In this document: in pieces, positions 15,636-23,491 of the stretch
Position numbering within the stretch: position 1 is the stretch's first letter
How the letters are laid out: every line of letters starts with the position of its first letter
The notes under the pieces: generated by a model
Database searches by the model: none
The model's input: the letters and a program-made list of their open reading frames with translations, nothing else
Told to the model about the DNA's origin: nothing
Translations under genes and position numbers: made by a program
From: Niallia sp. Man26
GTDB taxonomy: Bacteria > Bacillota > Bacilli > Bacillales > Cytobacillaceae
Assembly: GCF_022049065.2 (NCBI RefSeq)
Contig: NZ_CP095744.1
Coordinates: 124,001-188,000, forward strand
Length of the DNA: 64,000 nt
Direction: 5' to 3'

Positions 15636-16934
15636 TTGCTGCAAATATTTTTAGCTATTATTATCTTTTTAGTAACACTTACATTTGTTATATGGCAGCC
15701 TAAAAATCTGTCAATTGGCTGGTCTGCATGTGGAGGGGCTGTCTTAGCCTTGCTTGCAGGCGTAGTCGACTTCCATGATGTTGTCGATGTGACTGGGATT
15801 GTGTGGAATGCAACTCTTGCATTTATTGCCATTATTATTATTTCGCTCATTCTAGATGAAATTGGTTTTTTTGAATGGGCAGCCTTACATATGGCCCGGT
15901 TTGCGGGAGGAAACGGCCTGAAGATGTTTATTTATGTTTCCATACTTGGTGCAATTGTTGCCGCATTGTTTGCCAATGATGGAGCCGCCCTTATTTTAAC
16001 GCCGATCGTGTTAGCGATGGTGAGGGCGTTAAAGCTGGAAGAGAACATGGTTTTTCCCTTTATTATGGCAAGTGGATTTATTGCAGATACTACTTCCTTG
16101 CCGTTAGTCGTAAGCAATTTAGTGAACATTGTTTCGGCTGACTTCTTTCACATTGGGTTTGCAGAGTATGCCTCAAGGATGATTATTCCAAATATCTTCT
16201 CCTTACTTGCAAGCATTATCGTTCTATATTTATATTTTCGCAAATGCATTCCAAAAACATATGATAGGAGCCAGCTTAAAGCTCCGAAAGAGGCTTTGAA
16301 AGACAAAGAAATGTTTCGTCTGTCTTGGGGTATACTGGCAGTATTGCTGATAGGCTATTTTGGAAGTGAATATCTTTCTATCCCGGTTTCGTTCATTGCA
16401 ATTGCAATCGCAGCAATCTTCCTATTATTCGCGAGACGAAGCCCGGCTGTTTCGATTAAACAAGTGGTCAAAGGAGCGCCGTGGGCGATTGTATTCTTCT
16501 CAATCGGTATGTATGTAGTCATTTACGGGCTGAGAAATGTGGGTTTGACAGACTTGCTTTCAAGTGTTATTCAGGCAGCTGTAGACCAAGGTTTATTTGT
16601 CGCAACAATCAGTATGGGCTTTATTGCAGCCATTCTCTCATCTATTATGAATAATATGCCTACTGTGCTTATTGATGCGTTGGCAATTGCGGATACAAAT
16701 GCAGCGGGAGTAATTAAAGAAGGACTTATATATGCAAATGTTATTGGCTCTGATTTAGGACCAAAAATAACACCAATCGGTTCATTAGCTACTTTATTAT
16801 GGCTGCATGTACTATCCCAAAAAAATGTGAAGATTTCTTGGGGAGCATATTTTAAAACAGGTATTATTTTAACTGTGCCAACCTTGCTGGTTACACTTAT
16901 CGGCCTATACTTATGGCTAACTATCATTTCATAA
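15636..16934 (+). CDS. arsB: ArsB-type arsenite efflux permease
   Basis: A 432-residue permease with 11-12 membrane segments of the ArsB/NhaD (IT) superfamily. It shows [19 protein letters not shown] and the paired repeat [17 protein letters not shown], the two half-helix signatures of this fold, plus [22 protein letters not shown], a strong ArsB signature. It exports As(III)/Sb(III) using the proton gradient, or with an ArsA ATPase, which is absent here. The start is TTG 15636, seven bases after GTGGAGG, which overlaps the end of arsR; a TTG at 15612 overlaps arsR more and has no ribosome site. It is transcribed with arsR. Confidence 0.9.
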   Translation: MLQIFLAIIIFLVTLTFVIWQPKNLSIGWSACGGAVLALLAGVVDFHDVVDVTGIVWNATLAFIAIIIISLILDEIGFFEWAALHMARFAGGNGLKMFIYVSILGAIVAALFANDGAALILTPIVLAMVRALKLEENMVFPFIMASGFIADTTSLPLVVSNLVNIVSADFFHIGFAEYASRMIIPNIFSLLASIIVLYLYFRKCIPKTYDRSQLKAPKEALKDKEMFRLSWGILAVLLIGYFGSEYLSIPVSFIAIAIAAIFLLFARRSPAVSIKQVVKGAPWAIVFFSIGMYVVIYGLRNVGLTDLLSSVIQAAVDQGLFVATISMGFIAAILSSIMNNMPTVLIDALAIADTNAAGVIKEGLIYANVIGSDLGPKITPIGSLATLLWLHVLSQKNVKISWGAYFKTGIILTVPTLLVTLIGLYLWLTIIS

Positions 16935-16961
16935 AGAAAGTTTAAAACAGGAGGGTATATC

Positions 16962-18608
16962 ATGAAAATAATCATAATAGGCTCTGTAGCAGCAGGTACT
17001 TCTGTTGCGGCAAAGGCAAGAAGAAATGATGAAGATGCTGTCATCACCCTTTATAATGCAGACTATGATATCTCTTATTCAGCGTGCGGAATTCCTTATT
17101 TTCTTGGAGGAGAGATAGAGGAGATAGAAACATTAACGCCAAGAAATGCTGCTTGGTTTAAAAAGAGATACAACGTGGATATCTTTACTCGTCATGAAGT
17201 TATCTCAGTCAATGCTGAACAAAAACAAGTGGAGATTAAGAATCTTGATTCAAGTGAAGTAAAAACAGATGACTACGATATATTAGTATTCGCAACCGGT
17301 GCTTCACCAATAATACCGCCTATTCAAGGTGTAAACGAGGAGCATGTCTTTCAAGTGAGGACAATCCAAAATACGGCTGCTATACATCAATATATGCAAG
17401 CAAACCAGCCGAAAAAAGCTACAATTATTGGCGGAGGGTACATTGGATTAGAAATGGCAGAACAGCTTAAACTGAAAGGCTTAGATGTAACAATTGTACA
17501 ACGAGGCAATCACATCATGAGCCACTTGGATAAGGATATGGCTGCAAGGGTCGAAGACTATCTTAAAAATAAAGAAGTTAGCCTTTTATTAAATGAGGAA
17601 GTAACAGCAATAAACAAGCAGGAAGTAATAACAAGGTCTGGTACAAAAATACAAACAGACTTAGTCTTACTCGCAACAGGTGTGCGTCCAAACACTCTAT
17701 TGGCTGAAAGCATAGGTGTGAAGCTTGGGTCTTCAGGGGCAATCGCGGTTAATCCAAAAATGCAGACAAACTTACCGGATGTATATGCCGTTGGCGATGT
17801 GGCAGAAAGTTATTCTGTTCTTACAGGGAAACCATTATATCGTCCATTAGGGAGCACTGCCAACAAGATGGGGAGAATAGCCGGAGATGTTATCACAGGA
17901 GGAAACTTAGAACATCGTGGCATATTAGGCACTGGCATATTAAGAGTGTTTGACCTCGCTGTTGGTCAGACTGGAATGAATGAACGAGAAGCGCTCGAAG
18001 AAGGCTATACAATTGAAGTGCTTCATAATATTAAACCAGCAAGAGCAGAGTATCTTGGCGGCAAGGAATTAGTTATTAAAGCCATTGCAGACAGAGAAAC
18101 TGGCAGAGTTCTAGGTGTGCAGATTATTGGAGAAGAAGGCGTAGATAAAAGACTTGATGTTTTTGTTACGGCGATGACTTTTAAAGCAAAAGCAGAGGAC
18201 TTGTTTCATCTAGACCTTGCATATGCTCCTCCATTTAGTACAACGAAGGACCCTGTTATGTACACAGGAATGGCGTTGCAAAATGCGATCGAAAAGAAGA
18301 ATAAATTGATGACACCTCTTCAGTTAACAGAAAGAGTTTCAGCAGGAGAGACTATACAAATCATCGATACAAGAGCAGAAAAGCAATTCAATGTATCGAG
18401 GGTAGACAAGGCAATTAATATTCCGCTTGGCAGTTTACGAGAAAAGTGCAAGGACTTAGATCCAAGCTTGCCTACTGTAACATATTGTAACAGTGGAGTC
18501 ACTGGAAATGCAGCGCAAAATATTCTTCGCAATATAGGATTTACGGATCTATATAATCTGTCTGGCGGAAATAAAAACTATCAAAGCTTTATAACAAGTA
18601 AGCAATAA
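16962..18608 (+). CDS. CoA-disulfide / CoA-persulfide reductase with C-terminal rhodanese domain
   Basis: A 548-residue fusion. Residues 1-445 form a FAD/NAD(P)H-dependent class III reductase: FAD motif GSVAAGTSVAAKARR, single active Cys in SYSACGIPYFLGG (about residue 42), NAD motif TIIGGGYIGLEMAEQL, second FAD motif PDVYAVGDVAES. Residues about 455-548 form a rhodanese domain with catalytic loop YCNSGVTGNAAQN (Cys about 508). Known CoADR-rhodanese enzymes reduce CoA disulfide or CoA persulfide/polysulfide. Placement after arsR-arsB suggests restoring thiol balance during arsenite or reactive-sulfur stress. The start has AGGAGGG upstream. The gene stop lies inside a perfect hairpin. Confidence 0.9.
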   Translation: MKIIIIGSVAAGTSVAAKARRNDEDAVITLYNADYDISYSACGIPYFLGGEIEEIETLTPRNAAWFKKRYNVDIFTRHEVISVNAEQKQVEIKNLDSSEVKTDDYDILVFATGASPIIPPIQGVNEEHVFQVRTIQNTAAIHQYMQANQPKKATIIGGGYIGLEMAEQLKLKGLDVTIVQRGNHIMSHLDKDMAARVEDYLKNKEVSLLLNEEVTAINKQEVITRSGTKIQTDLVLLATGVRPNTLLAESIGVKLGSSGAIAVNPKMQTNLPDVYAVGDVAESYSVLTGKPLYRPLGSTANKMGRIAGDVITGGNLEHRGILGTGILRVFDLAVGQTGMNEREALEEGYTIEVLHNIKPARAEYLGGKELVIKAIADRETGRVLGVQIIGEEGVDKRLDVFVTAMTFKAKAEDLFHLDLAYAPPFSTTKDPVMYTGMALQNAIEKKNKLMTPLQLTERVSAGETIQIIDTRAEKQFNVSRVDKAINIPLGSLREKCKDLDPSLPTVTYCNSGVTGNAAQNILRNIGFTDLYNLSGGNKNYQSFITSKQ

Positions 18609-18626
18609 TGATTGCTTACTTGTTAT
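18591..18626. terminator. Perfect 16-bp hairpin spanning the stop codon of the CoADR gene
   Basis: ATAACAAGTAAGCAAT at 18591-18606 pairs perfectly with 18611-18626 around an AATG loop. The TAA stop codon lies within the 5' arm. No T tract follows, so it may act as an mRNA 3' stabiliser or partial terminator before osmC. Confidence 0.7.
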
Positions 18627-18711
18627 AAGAAAATCACATCATCACGGTATGAACATAACCTTTAGGGAATACTTATAAGAAAGTCAAAATAATAGTAAGG
18701 GATGTGAATGC

Positions 18712-19134
18712 ATGAAAGTAACAACTACATGGAATGGACAGATGGCGTTTACAGGTAAAACGCCTTCTGGGCATGAGATTATCATGGATGCAGCAGAAAA
18801 ATCCGGCGGCAATAATACAGGCGCAAGACCGACTGAATTACTGCTGCAGGCTACCGCAGGCTGTACAGGCATTGATATTGTTTCTATTTTGACAAAAATG
18901 CGCTTGAATATTGTTTCATTCGAAATGGAAGTAGAAGGCTTGCGGGCAGAAGAATTTCCTCAGCGCTTTACAGGTATACATATCCATTATTCACTTCAAG
19001 GAGATTTGCCTGAAGATAAAGTTGTGCGTGCGATTAAACTGTCAAAGGATAAATACTGCTCTGTATCTAACTCACTAAATGCAGAAATCGCTGTTAGTTA
19101 CACGCTGAATGGAGCAGAGAGAAAACAGCTTTAA
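18712..19134 (+). CDS. OsmC/Ohr family protein
   Basis: A 140-residue OsmC-like protein. It has the family pattern GARPTELLLQATAGCTGIDIVSIL, with the helix-capping Cys near residue 51, and a second cysteine in KYCSVSNSL near residue 116. Together these are the redox pair of OsmC/Ohr thiol peroxidases or persulfide-handling relatives. This YhfA-like subgroup is less well characterised than Ohr. It lies about 100 bp after the CoADR-rhodanese gene in the ars cluster, supporting a thiol-stress role. The start is ATG 18712 behind AAGGGATGTG. Confidence 0.85.
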   Translation: MKVTTTWNGQMAFTGKTPSGHEIIMDAAEKSGGNNTGARPTELLLQATAGCTGIDIVSILTKMRLNIVSFEMEVEGLRAEEFPQRFTGIHIHYSLQGDLPEDKVVRAIKLSKDKYCSVSNSLNAEIAVSYTLNGAERKQL

Positions 19135-19207
19135 GGAAAAATTTAGTTAAATCTGTTGTTATCCATCTTATATTATGTTACCTTAATTGGAATAAGAGGT
19201 GAGAACA

Positions 19208-19264
19208 ATGCAAGATTATAGCAATTATTCCTGTCTGTCTCCAAAACATCATCATAAAAATTAG
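19208..19264 (+). CDS. Putative histidine leader peptide (18 residues)
   Basis: A short frame MQDYSNYSCLSPKHHHKN with a good ribosome site (AAGAGGTGAGAAC) ends in three consecutive His codons two residues before the stop. The downstream gene remnant is a histidyl-tRNA synthetase. Immediately after the stop are mutually exclusive hairpins ending in a strong terminator. This is the layout of a ribosome-mediated amino-acid attenuator: scarcity of charged tRNA-His would stall the ribosome on HHH. No T-box sequence is present. The peptide itself probably has no function. Confidence 0.7.
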   Translation: MQDYSNYSCLSPKHHHKN

Positions 19265-19359
19265 CCTTGCTATTTTGATTTTTTAATCAGAAAAGGAAGG
19301 CTATTTACTATTAAACCGCATTGATTAAGTTGAAAACTTAGATCTGATGCGGTTTTTTT
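19262..19359 (+). promoter_or_regulatory. Putative histidine transcription attenuator
   Basis: Pairing 1:2 is TAGCCTT (19262-19268) with AAGGCTA (19297-19303), enclosing TGATT (19276-19280) with AATCA (19285-19289). Pairing 3:4 is the terminator AAACCGCAT...ATGCGGTTTTTTT (19313-19359). Segment TTAATCA (19283-19289) is also complementary to TGATTAA (19322-19328) inside the 5' arm of the terminator, which gives an alternative 2:3 antiterminator. The 1-arm begins on the leader peptide stop codon. Structures were paired by eye; energies were not calculated. Confidence 0.7.
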
Positions 19360-19386
19360 ATTTATTAAAAAATGGGGCTTATATAA

Positions 19387-19566
19387 ATGAAAAAAATGAT
19401 TTACCAAAATGTAAAAGGCACACAAGATTACTTACCAGAAAAGGAACGATTAAGAAGGGATATTAGAAGGACATTGGAGGATATTTTTATTAGGAATAAT
19501 TATAAAATAAAGGTTATGCGCACTAGTGAAGAAAGAACGGTATCGTTCCAATTTAAAAAAGAGTAG
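19387..19566 (+). pseudogene. hisS: Internally deleted histidyl-tRNA synthetase paralogue (hisS2-type)
   Basis: A 59-codon frame starts IYQNVKGTQDYLPEKERL, the N-terminus of the second histidyl-tRNA synthetase type found in the Bacillus cereus group (VKGTQDYLPE motif). It continues to about residue 38, then reads KVMRTSEERTVSFQF, which resembles the extreme C-terminus of that enzyme. Some 350 codons including motifs 1-3 are missing, apparently by an in-frame internal deletion. No catalytic function is possible. It lies directly behind the His leader attenuator, which still looks intact. Confidence 0.75.
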
Positions 19567-19773
19567 GCACTGTAATAGGTTATTTTGCTATAAGGTAAAT
19601 TAATATTAGGATTCTTTAAAAAAATACAATTAATTCCATGTTATAATTACAAGGATAACTCTCGTATGAATATAGTGAGTTATAGAAAAGTTAGAGGAAC
19701 TTCCACCTGTCCTACGTGGAGGTTTTTCTTGTTTAAGAGTAATTAATTTATATTTAAGAAAGAGGCAAATTTG
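19567..19773. other. Gap between the hisS remnant and the next gene
   Basis: No gene is seen. A terminator-like hairpin AACTTCCAC / GTGGAGGTT followed by TTTC lies at 19698-19727 and could end transcripts from the histidine attenuator unit. Confidence 0.6.
19698..19727 (+). terminator. Rho-independent terminator
   Basis: A 9-bp stem (AACTTCCAC / GTGGAGGTT), a 9-base loop, then TTTC TT. It lies downstream of the hisS remnant. Confidence 0.7.
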
Positions 19774-19977
19774 ATGGGGAAAATGGGACTAATTCTTTCA
19801 GCCATATCTTTGATTATGGTGTTTTTTCACTATAATATTGCATTTCTAATTTTTAGTACAGCAATGATAGCGTTTGGGATTGATAATATCAACTTAAAAA
19901 ATAAAGCAATGGGATGGATCTATATTCTGGCTGGTATTTTCTTTATTATTGGCATTAGTCTGAAGGGGATATTATGA
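19774..19977 (+). CDS. Small hydrophobic membrane protein
   Basis: A 67-residue protein with two to three membrane segments (about residues 4-20, 21-37, 46-65) separated by a short polar stretch DNINLKNKAM. Start ATG 19774 follows AAGAGGCAAATTTG; a TTG three bases earlier is equally in frame. It resembles the many 60-70 residue DUF3953-like membrane proteins of Bacillus, but the assignment is not certain. A terminator hairpin follows. Confidence 0.65.
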   Translation: MGKMGLILSAISLIMVFFHYNIAFLIFSTAMIAFGIDNINLKNKAMGWIYILAGIFFIIGISLKGIL

Positions 19978-19982
19978 ATGAG

Positions 19983-20022
19983 CAGCTTCCATTTCGAGTA
20001 CTCGAAAAGTGGCTGTTTTTTT
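19983..20022 (+). terminator. Rho-independent terminator
   Basis: CAGC..CCATTTCGAG / CTCGAAAAGTGGCTG with a TA loop centre, then eight T residues. It lies after the small membrane-protein gene. Confidence 0.8.
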
Positions 20023-20144
20023 TATGTATTTTTACTATTTTCAAAAAAATGGATGTTGTCATGGGGAAATGTTATCTCTGTTAAGGACAAGCAATAATAT
20101 ACTGTATTGTATAAAAGAATTCATTAGTGAAAGGAGAGAGTACC

Positions 20145-20624
20145 ATGAAATTTACTTTGGAAGTAATGTTGTTTGAAAAGCATAAGAATCATAAAAACAA
20201 AAAGCATACTCGTCCTCATCCTCCAAAAGCGGACAAGTGTGAAATGATGGACAAGCCAAAGGATAACTGTCAGTTTGAAAAAGATCATGCAGTTGTCCAG
20301 CAACTTGAGGATGAGTTGTGTGCACCTCCTGTAAATCATGTAAAAGGAGATGATACAATGGCATTGATGAAAGAACTGCCTGAAGAAGAAGCAATGAAAC
20401 TTCACGCTGTTTACCTTCCAATTGTAAAGCTAGGACGTTTTGCTGGAGTTGCAGTCGGAACTACTGTAACTGTTTATACAGACAACCATGCAACCCCTGC
20501 TATTACAGGAATCTTCCAAGGAATCATTAAAGACGCTAAAGAAGCAATTGCGTTAATTTTGGCTTCCGGTATTCTATACCGTATTCCAGTTAAAGAAGCT
20601 AAGTTTGTTTCAGTAGGAGCTTAA
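20145..20624 (+). CDS. Small-barrel protein with basic His/Lys-rich N-terminus, possibly spore-associated
   Basis: A 159-residue protein. The N-terminal 80 residues are basic and rich in His, Lys and Cys (KHKNHKNKKHTRPHPPK, three Cys). The C-terminal part, with TPAITGIFQGIIKDAKEAIALILASG and ILYRIPVKEAKFVSV, has the spacing of a five-strand SH3/LSm-like barrel, as in the proteins around the mnx locus at 51-61 kb. A spore coat or outer-layer role is a guess from that similarity and composition. The start is ATG 20145 behind AAAGGAGAGAG; an upstream GTG at 20127 overlaps the ribosome site. The family is not recognised. Confidence 0.65.
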   Translation: MKFTLEVMLFEKHKNHKNKKHTRPHPPKADKCEMMDKPKDNCQFEKDHAVVQQLEDELCAPPVNHVKGDDTMALMKELPEEEAMKLHAVYLPIVKLGRFAGVAVGTTVTVYTDNHATPAITGIFQGIIKDAKEAIALILASGILYRIPVKEAKFVSVGA

Positions 20625-21192
20625 ATTAATTAACCTGCTGTTTAAATAGATTACAACATTTCTCCAAACTGATTTTGGGACTCTCCTCTTTAATGTGTTC
20701 TTCTTATACTCCTCTCACATTAACCCTCGCACGATCCTTCTCTTGCAGGAAAAGGTTTGCTTTTTATAAGCGCACCTTTTCCGTAGCTTTTATAGACAAT
20801 TTACATACCATAAAAAGCCGGTTTTTACTGCATTTTATTATTTCGTTGCAAGTGAGACAAAACAGTAAAATGATGATACACCGAAAAAATAATAATAGCG
20901 ATACTGAAACAGGAAGATAAGATGGTACTTACCATTAAGCCTTTAGAAATATTTTTATAAAGCACATAACTCACCCTTACATATTTTTAGTTAGTATGTT
21001 TCTTCTTTATAATTCTATTCCTATAAGAATTGTCTTCAAGCAGAGTTACAACCTAATAATGCAGCTTTATTAAACTTTTGTTTAGTTAGCAAGTTACCTG
21101 GGAATAAGTAACTACAAATAAAAAAGTATACGCATACAAGACCGGTCAATCAACTACACATACATTTTTTCTAGCAAGGGGAAGGAGCCTAT
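20625..21192. other. Intergenic region with an inverted repeat
   Basis: No gene is supported in these 568 bases; the frame 20675-20920 has no ribosome site and poor composition. A perfect inverted repeat GGAAAAGGT (20748-20756) / ACCTTTTCC (20774-20782) could be a terminator-like hairpin for the upstream gene but has no T tract. GTATACGCATAC near 21126 is an imperfect dyad in the leader of the symporter gene. Confidence 0.55.
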
Positions 21193-22734
21193 ATGAAAAA
21201 CACAACAAAGAAAATTACGATTCCACGAAGTATCGGCTACGGATTAACTGATATAATGGGAGGCGGGGCTTTTACCATTATATCTGCGTGGCTGTTATAC
21301 TACTATACAACATTTGTCGGATTAACTCCTGTTGAAGGGGCCTCAATTATTGCTATTGCCCGCATTGTTGATGCAATTGTTTCTTTAGCAATTGGAAGCA
21401 TTACCGATAACCTTTATAAATATAAAATAGGCAGAAAGCTCGGAAGACGGCGTTTCTTTCTTCTAATTGGCTCTCCTTTAATGTTTACATATATTTTGCT
21501 TTGGATAACGGGGATGAATTACTGGTATTATTTATTAAGTTATTTATTGTTTGAAATTGTAATGGCTTTAGTACTGATTCCGTGGGAAACACTGCCATCA
21601 GAGATGACAAAAGACTTTAATGACCGTACAAAATTATCTACTGCAAGAATGTTTTTATCAGGGTTAGGTGTATTTCTGGCCACTTTTATTCCCGGACGAC
21701 TAATTTCCTTTTTCGGAGAAGATAATGGGTATGCGTATTTCATTAATGCAGTATTTTTCGCTATCATTTTTGCAATCTGTATTTTTATTTCTTATAAAGT
21801 AACATGGGAAAAAACGCTAACTCCAGAAGAGGAAAAAGAATGGATTGCTAGCAGAGAAACTTCTAATAGAAAAGGTGCCAAGGAATTATTAGCAACATTT
21901 GTTGAAACTATTAAGGTTTATTTCTCTACTTTAAAAATTAAAAGCTTCCGCAAGCATTTAATGATTTATTTATTCTCCTATACGGCGAAGGATGTTTTTA
22001 ATGCAGTGTTTGTGTATTTCTGTGTTTTTGCATTAAGTATTTCCTCTTCTCTGGCAGGGGACATGCTGTCACTGAGTATTATTGGAGTTCCTATTACTAT
22101 TTTAGCTGGATATCTGATGATTAAGTTCGGTCCAAACAGCTTATATAAAGTGTCATATCTTACGATGATTGTTTGTTTAGCTGCGTTTTATGCTGTGTAT
22201 TTAATGAAACCTGAATCCATGATTATGTATGTGTTTATTATTTCAGCATTGTACCAAGTTGGTAGAGCGATATTAGACTTTACGCCTTGGAATGTCTTTC
22301 CGTTCATACCTGATATAGATGAAATTGTCACAAGACAGCGTCGTGAAGGGGTATTTGCTGCTGTGATGACATTTACTCGTAAAAGCACGGTTGCCCTTGC
22401 TACATTTTTTGTCGGAATTGTATTGCAATTTGGCGGTTTTACTGCAGGCCAATCAACACAATCTCCTCAAGCAGTGCACACGATTGTTTACACATTAGTT
22501 TTTGGTTCAGCCTTGCTTTTAATCGCAGCATTAGTGGTTGTGTTCACTTTTAAATTGAACAAGAAGACGCATAAGATTCTTGTTGATGAAATCGAAAGAT
22601 TAAAAAATAACGGTTCAAAGAAAGAGGTTGATCCAGAAACACGAGAAGTCGTGGAAGCATTAACAGGATACAAATATGACGATATATGGGAAGACAATGA
22701 GAAGGAAGTTCCAATAAAATCAGCCTGCAGCTGA
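21193..22734 (+). CDS. GPH family sugar:cation symporter
   Basis: A 513-residue transporter of the glycoside-pentoside-hexuronide family (MelB, XynT, YicJ type). It has 12 membrane segments, the N-terminal IPRSIGYGLTDIMGGGAFTII signature, and the cation-site region ARIVDAIVSLAIGSITDN, with Asp in helix 2. A charged C-terminal tail (NNGSKKEVDPETREVVEAL) follows the last helix. It imports an oligosaccharide with Na+ or H+. The alpha-galactosidase and LacI regulator 2-5 kb downstream make melibiose/raffinose-type alpha-galactosides the best guess, although other genes intervene. The start has AAGGAGCCTAT upstream. Confidence 0.88.
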   Translation: MKNTTKKITIPRSIGYGLTDIMGGGAFTIISAWLLYYYTTFVGLTPVEGASIIAIARIVDAIVSLAIGSITDNLYKYKIGRKLGRRRFFLLIGSPLMFTYILLWITGMNYWYYLLSYLLFEIVMALVLIPWETLPSEMTKDFNDRTKLSTARMFLSGLGVFLATFIPGRLISFFGEDNGYAYFINAVFFAIIFAICIFISYKVTWEKTLTPEEEKEWIASRETSNRKGAKELLATFVETIKVYFSTLKIKSFRKHLMIYLFSYTAKDVFNAVFVYFCVFALSISSSLAGDMLSLSIIGVPITILAGYLMIKFGPNSLYKVSYLTMIVCLAAFYAVYLMKPESMIMYVFIISALYQVGRAILDFTPWNVFPFIPDIDEIVTRQRREGVFAAVMTFTRKSTVALATFFVGIVLQFGGFTAGQSTQSPQAVHTIVYTLVFGSALLLIAALVVVFTFKLNKKTHKILVDEIERLKNNGSKKEVDPETREVVEALTGYKYDDIWEDNEKEVPIKSACS

Positions 22735-22750
22735 GTCTGCCTTTCAGTTA

Positions 22751-22797
22751 AAAAAGAACTGCCTTTGGATTGGACAATCTGGGCAGTTCTTTTTTGA
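22751..22797 (+). terminator. Rho-independent terminator
   Basis: AAAAAGAACTGCC pairs with GGGCAGTTCTTTTTT around a 17-base loop after the symporter gene. Confidence 0.9.
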
Positions 22798-22812
22798 TTT
22801 GATAATGGATGC

Positions 22813-22882
22813 ACCTAATAACATCAATTAGCGAAAACAAATCGCTATGGTTTAAACAATGACATCATTAGGCGGTTTTTTT
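22813..22882 (+). promoter_or_regulatory. Nested hairpin with T tract upstream of cwlJ
   Basis: An outer imperfect stem CCTAATAACATCA / TGACATCATTAGG encloses an inner perfect hairpin TAGCGA / TCGCTA, and is followed by GCGGTTTTTTTC. It lies just upstream of cwlJ. It may be a second terminator for the symporter transcript or a structured leader. It matches no riboswitch class I recognise. Confidence 0.55.
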
Positions 22883-22907
22883 CATACTATATTTTGGGGG
22901 TGAGAAA

Positions 22908-23351
22908 ATGCCGCGTGTAAATTACAAAAGTTCAGATGTTGATTTAATGGCAAGAATGATGAGAGCAGAAGCAGAAGGTGAAGGCCAGCAAGGTATGCTG
23001 TATGTTGGCAATGTTATTGTCAATCGTCTGAAAGCGAACTGTTCTGATTTTGAAGGATTAAGAACGATACCTCAAGTCATTTATCAAGTGCAAGGTAATA
23101 ACTATTCCTTTGAAGCGGTTCAAAAGGGAAATGTTTTTTATCAAAGAGCGAGAACAGCCGAAAAAAAATTGGCTAAAATGAACTTAGATTATTGGAGAGA
23201 TCACCCAGGTAAGTTTGCTCTTTGGTATTTCAATCCATATGCTCCATGCCCACCGACATGGTACGGTCAGCCTCAATCTGGTCAATATAAAAATCATTGT
23301 TATTATGAACCTAAAGCAGGGACTTGTGAAAGTGTCTATACTGGTGGCTGA
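22908..23351 (+). CDS. cwlJ: Spore cortex-lytic cell wall hydrolase CwlJ
   Basis: A 147-residue protein that matches CwlJ along its whole length (SSDVDLMARMMRAEAEGEG, GNVIVNRLKANCSDFEGLRTI, FALWYFNPYAPCP, YYEPKAGTCESVY). The catalytic Glu of the Hydrolase_2 (SleB/CwlJ) domain is in RAEAEGEG. CwlJ is a coat-localised enzyme that degrades cortex peptidoglycan during germination and is triggered by Ca-dipicolinate. It needs GerQ for localisation in B. subtilis; no gerQ gene follows here. The sequence CATACTATA at 22883-22891 fits a sigma-E/sigma-K -10 element. There is no signal peptide, as in the family. Confidence 0.93.
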   Translation: MPRVNYKSSDVDLMARMMRAEAEGEGQQGMLYVGNVIVNRLKANCSDFEGLRTIPQVIYQVQGNNYSFEAVQKGNVFYQRARTAEKKLAKMNLDYWRDHPGKFALWYFNPYAPCPPTWYGQPQSGQYKNHCYYEPKAGTCESVYTGG

Positions 23352-23491
23352 ATTTTGAAGGGAGTTTCCTATAACAGGAGATTCCCTTTGTGTATTGCAT
23401 TCATAATCTCACTATCTATTTTGTTAGTATATGTATATAATGATGATGTAAAAACATGAGAAATGTTAAGCTTACAATTTAGGAGAAAACA

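Noticed and set aside
19140..19359. T-box riboswitch upstream of the hisS remnant
   Set aside because: The conserved T-box core (AGGGTGG..ACCGCG type) is absent and the leader is too short. The His-rich leader peptide with competing hairpins explains the region better.
20675..20920. 81-codon frame in the gap before the symporter gene
   Set aside because: No ribosome site, Ser/Phe/Arg-rich random-looking composition, and it covers an inverted repeat typical of non-coding DNA.
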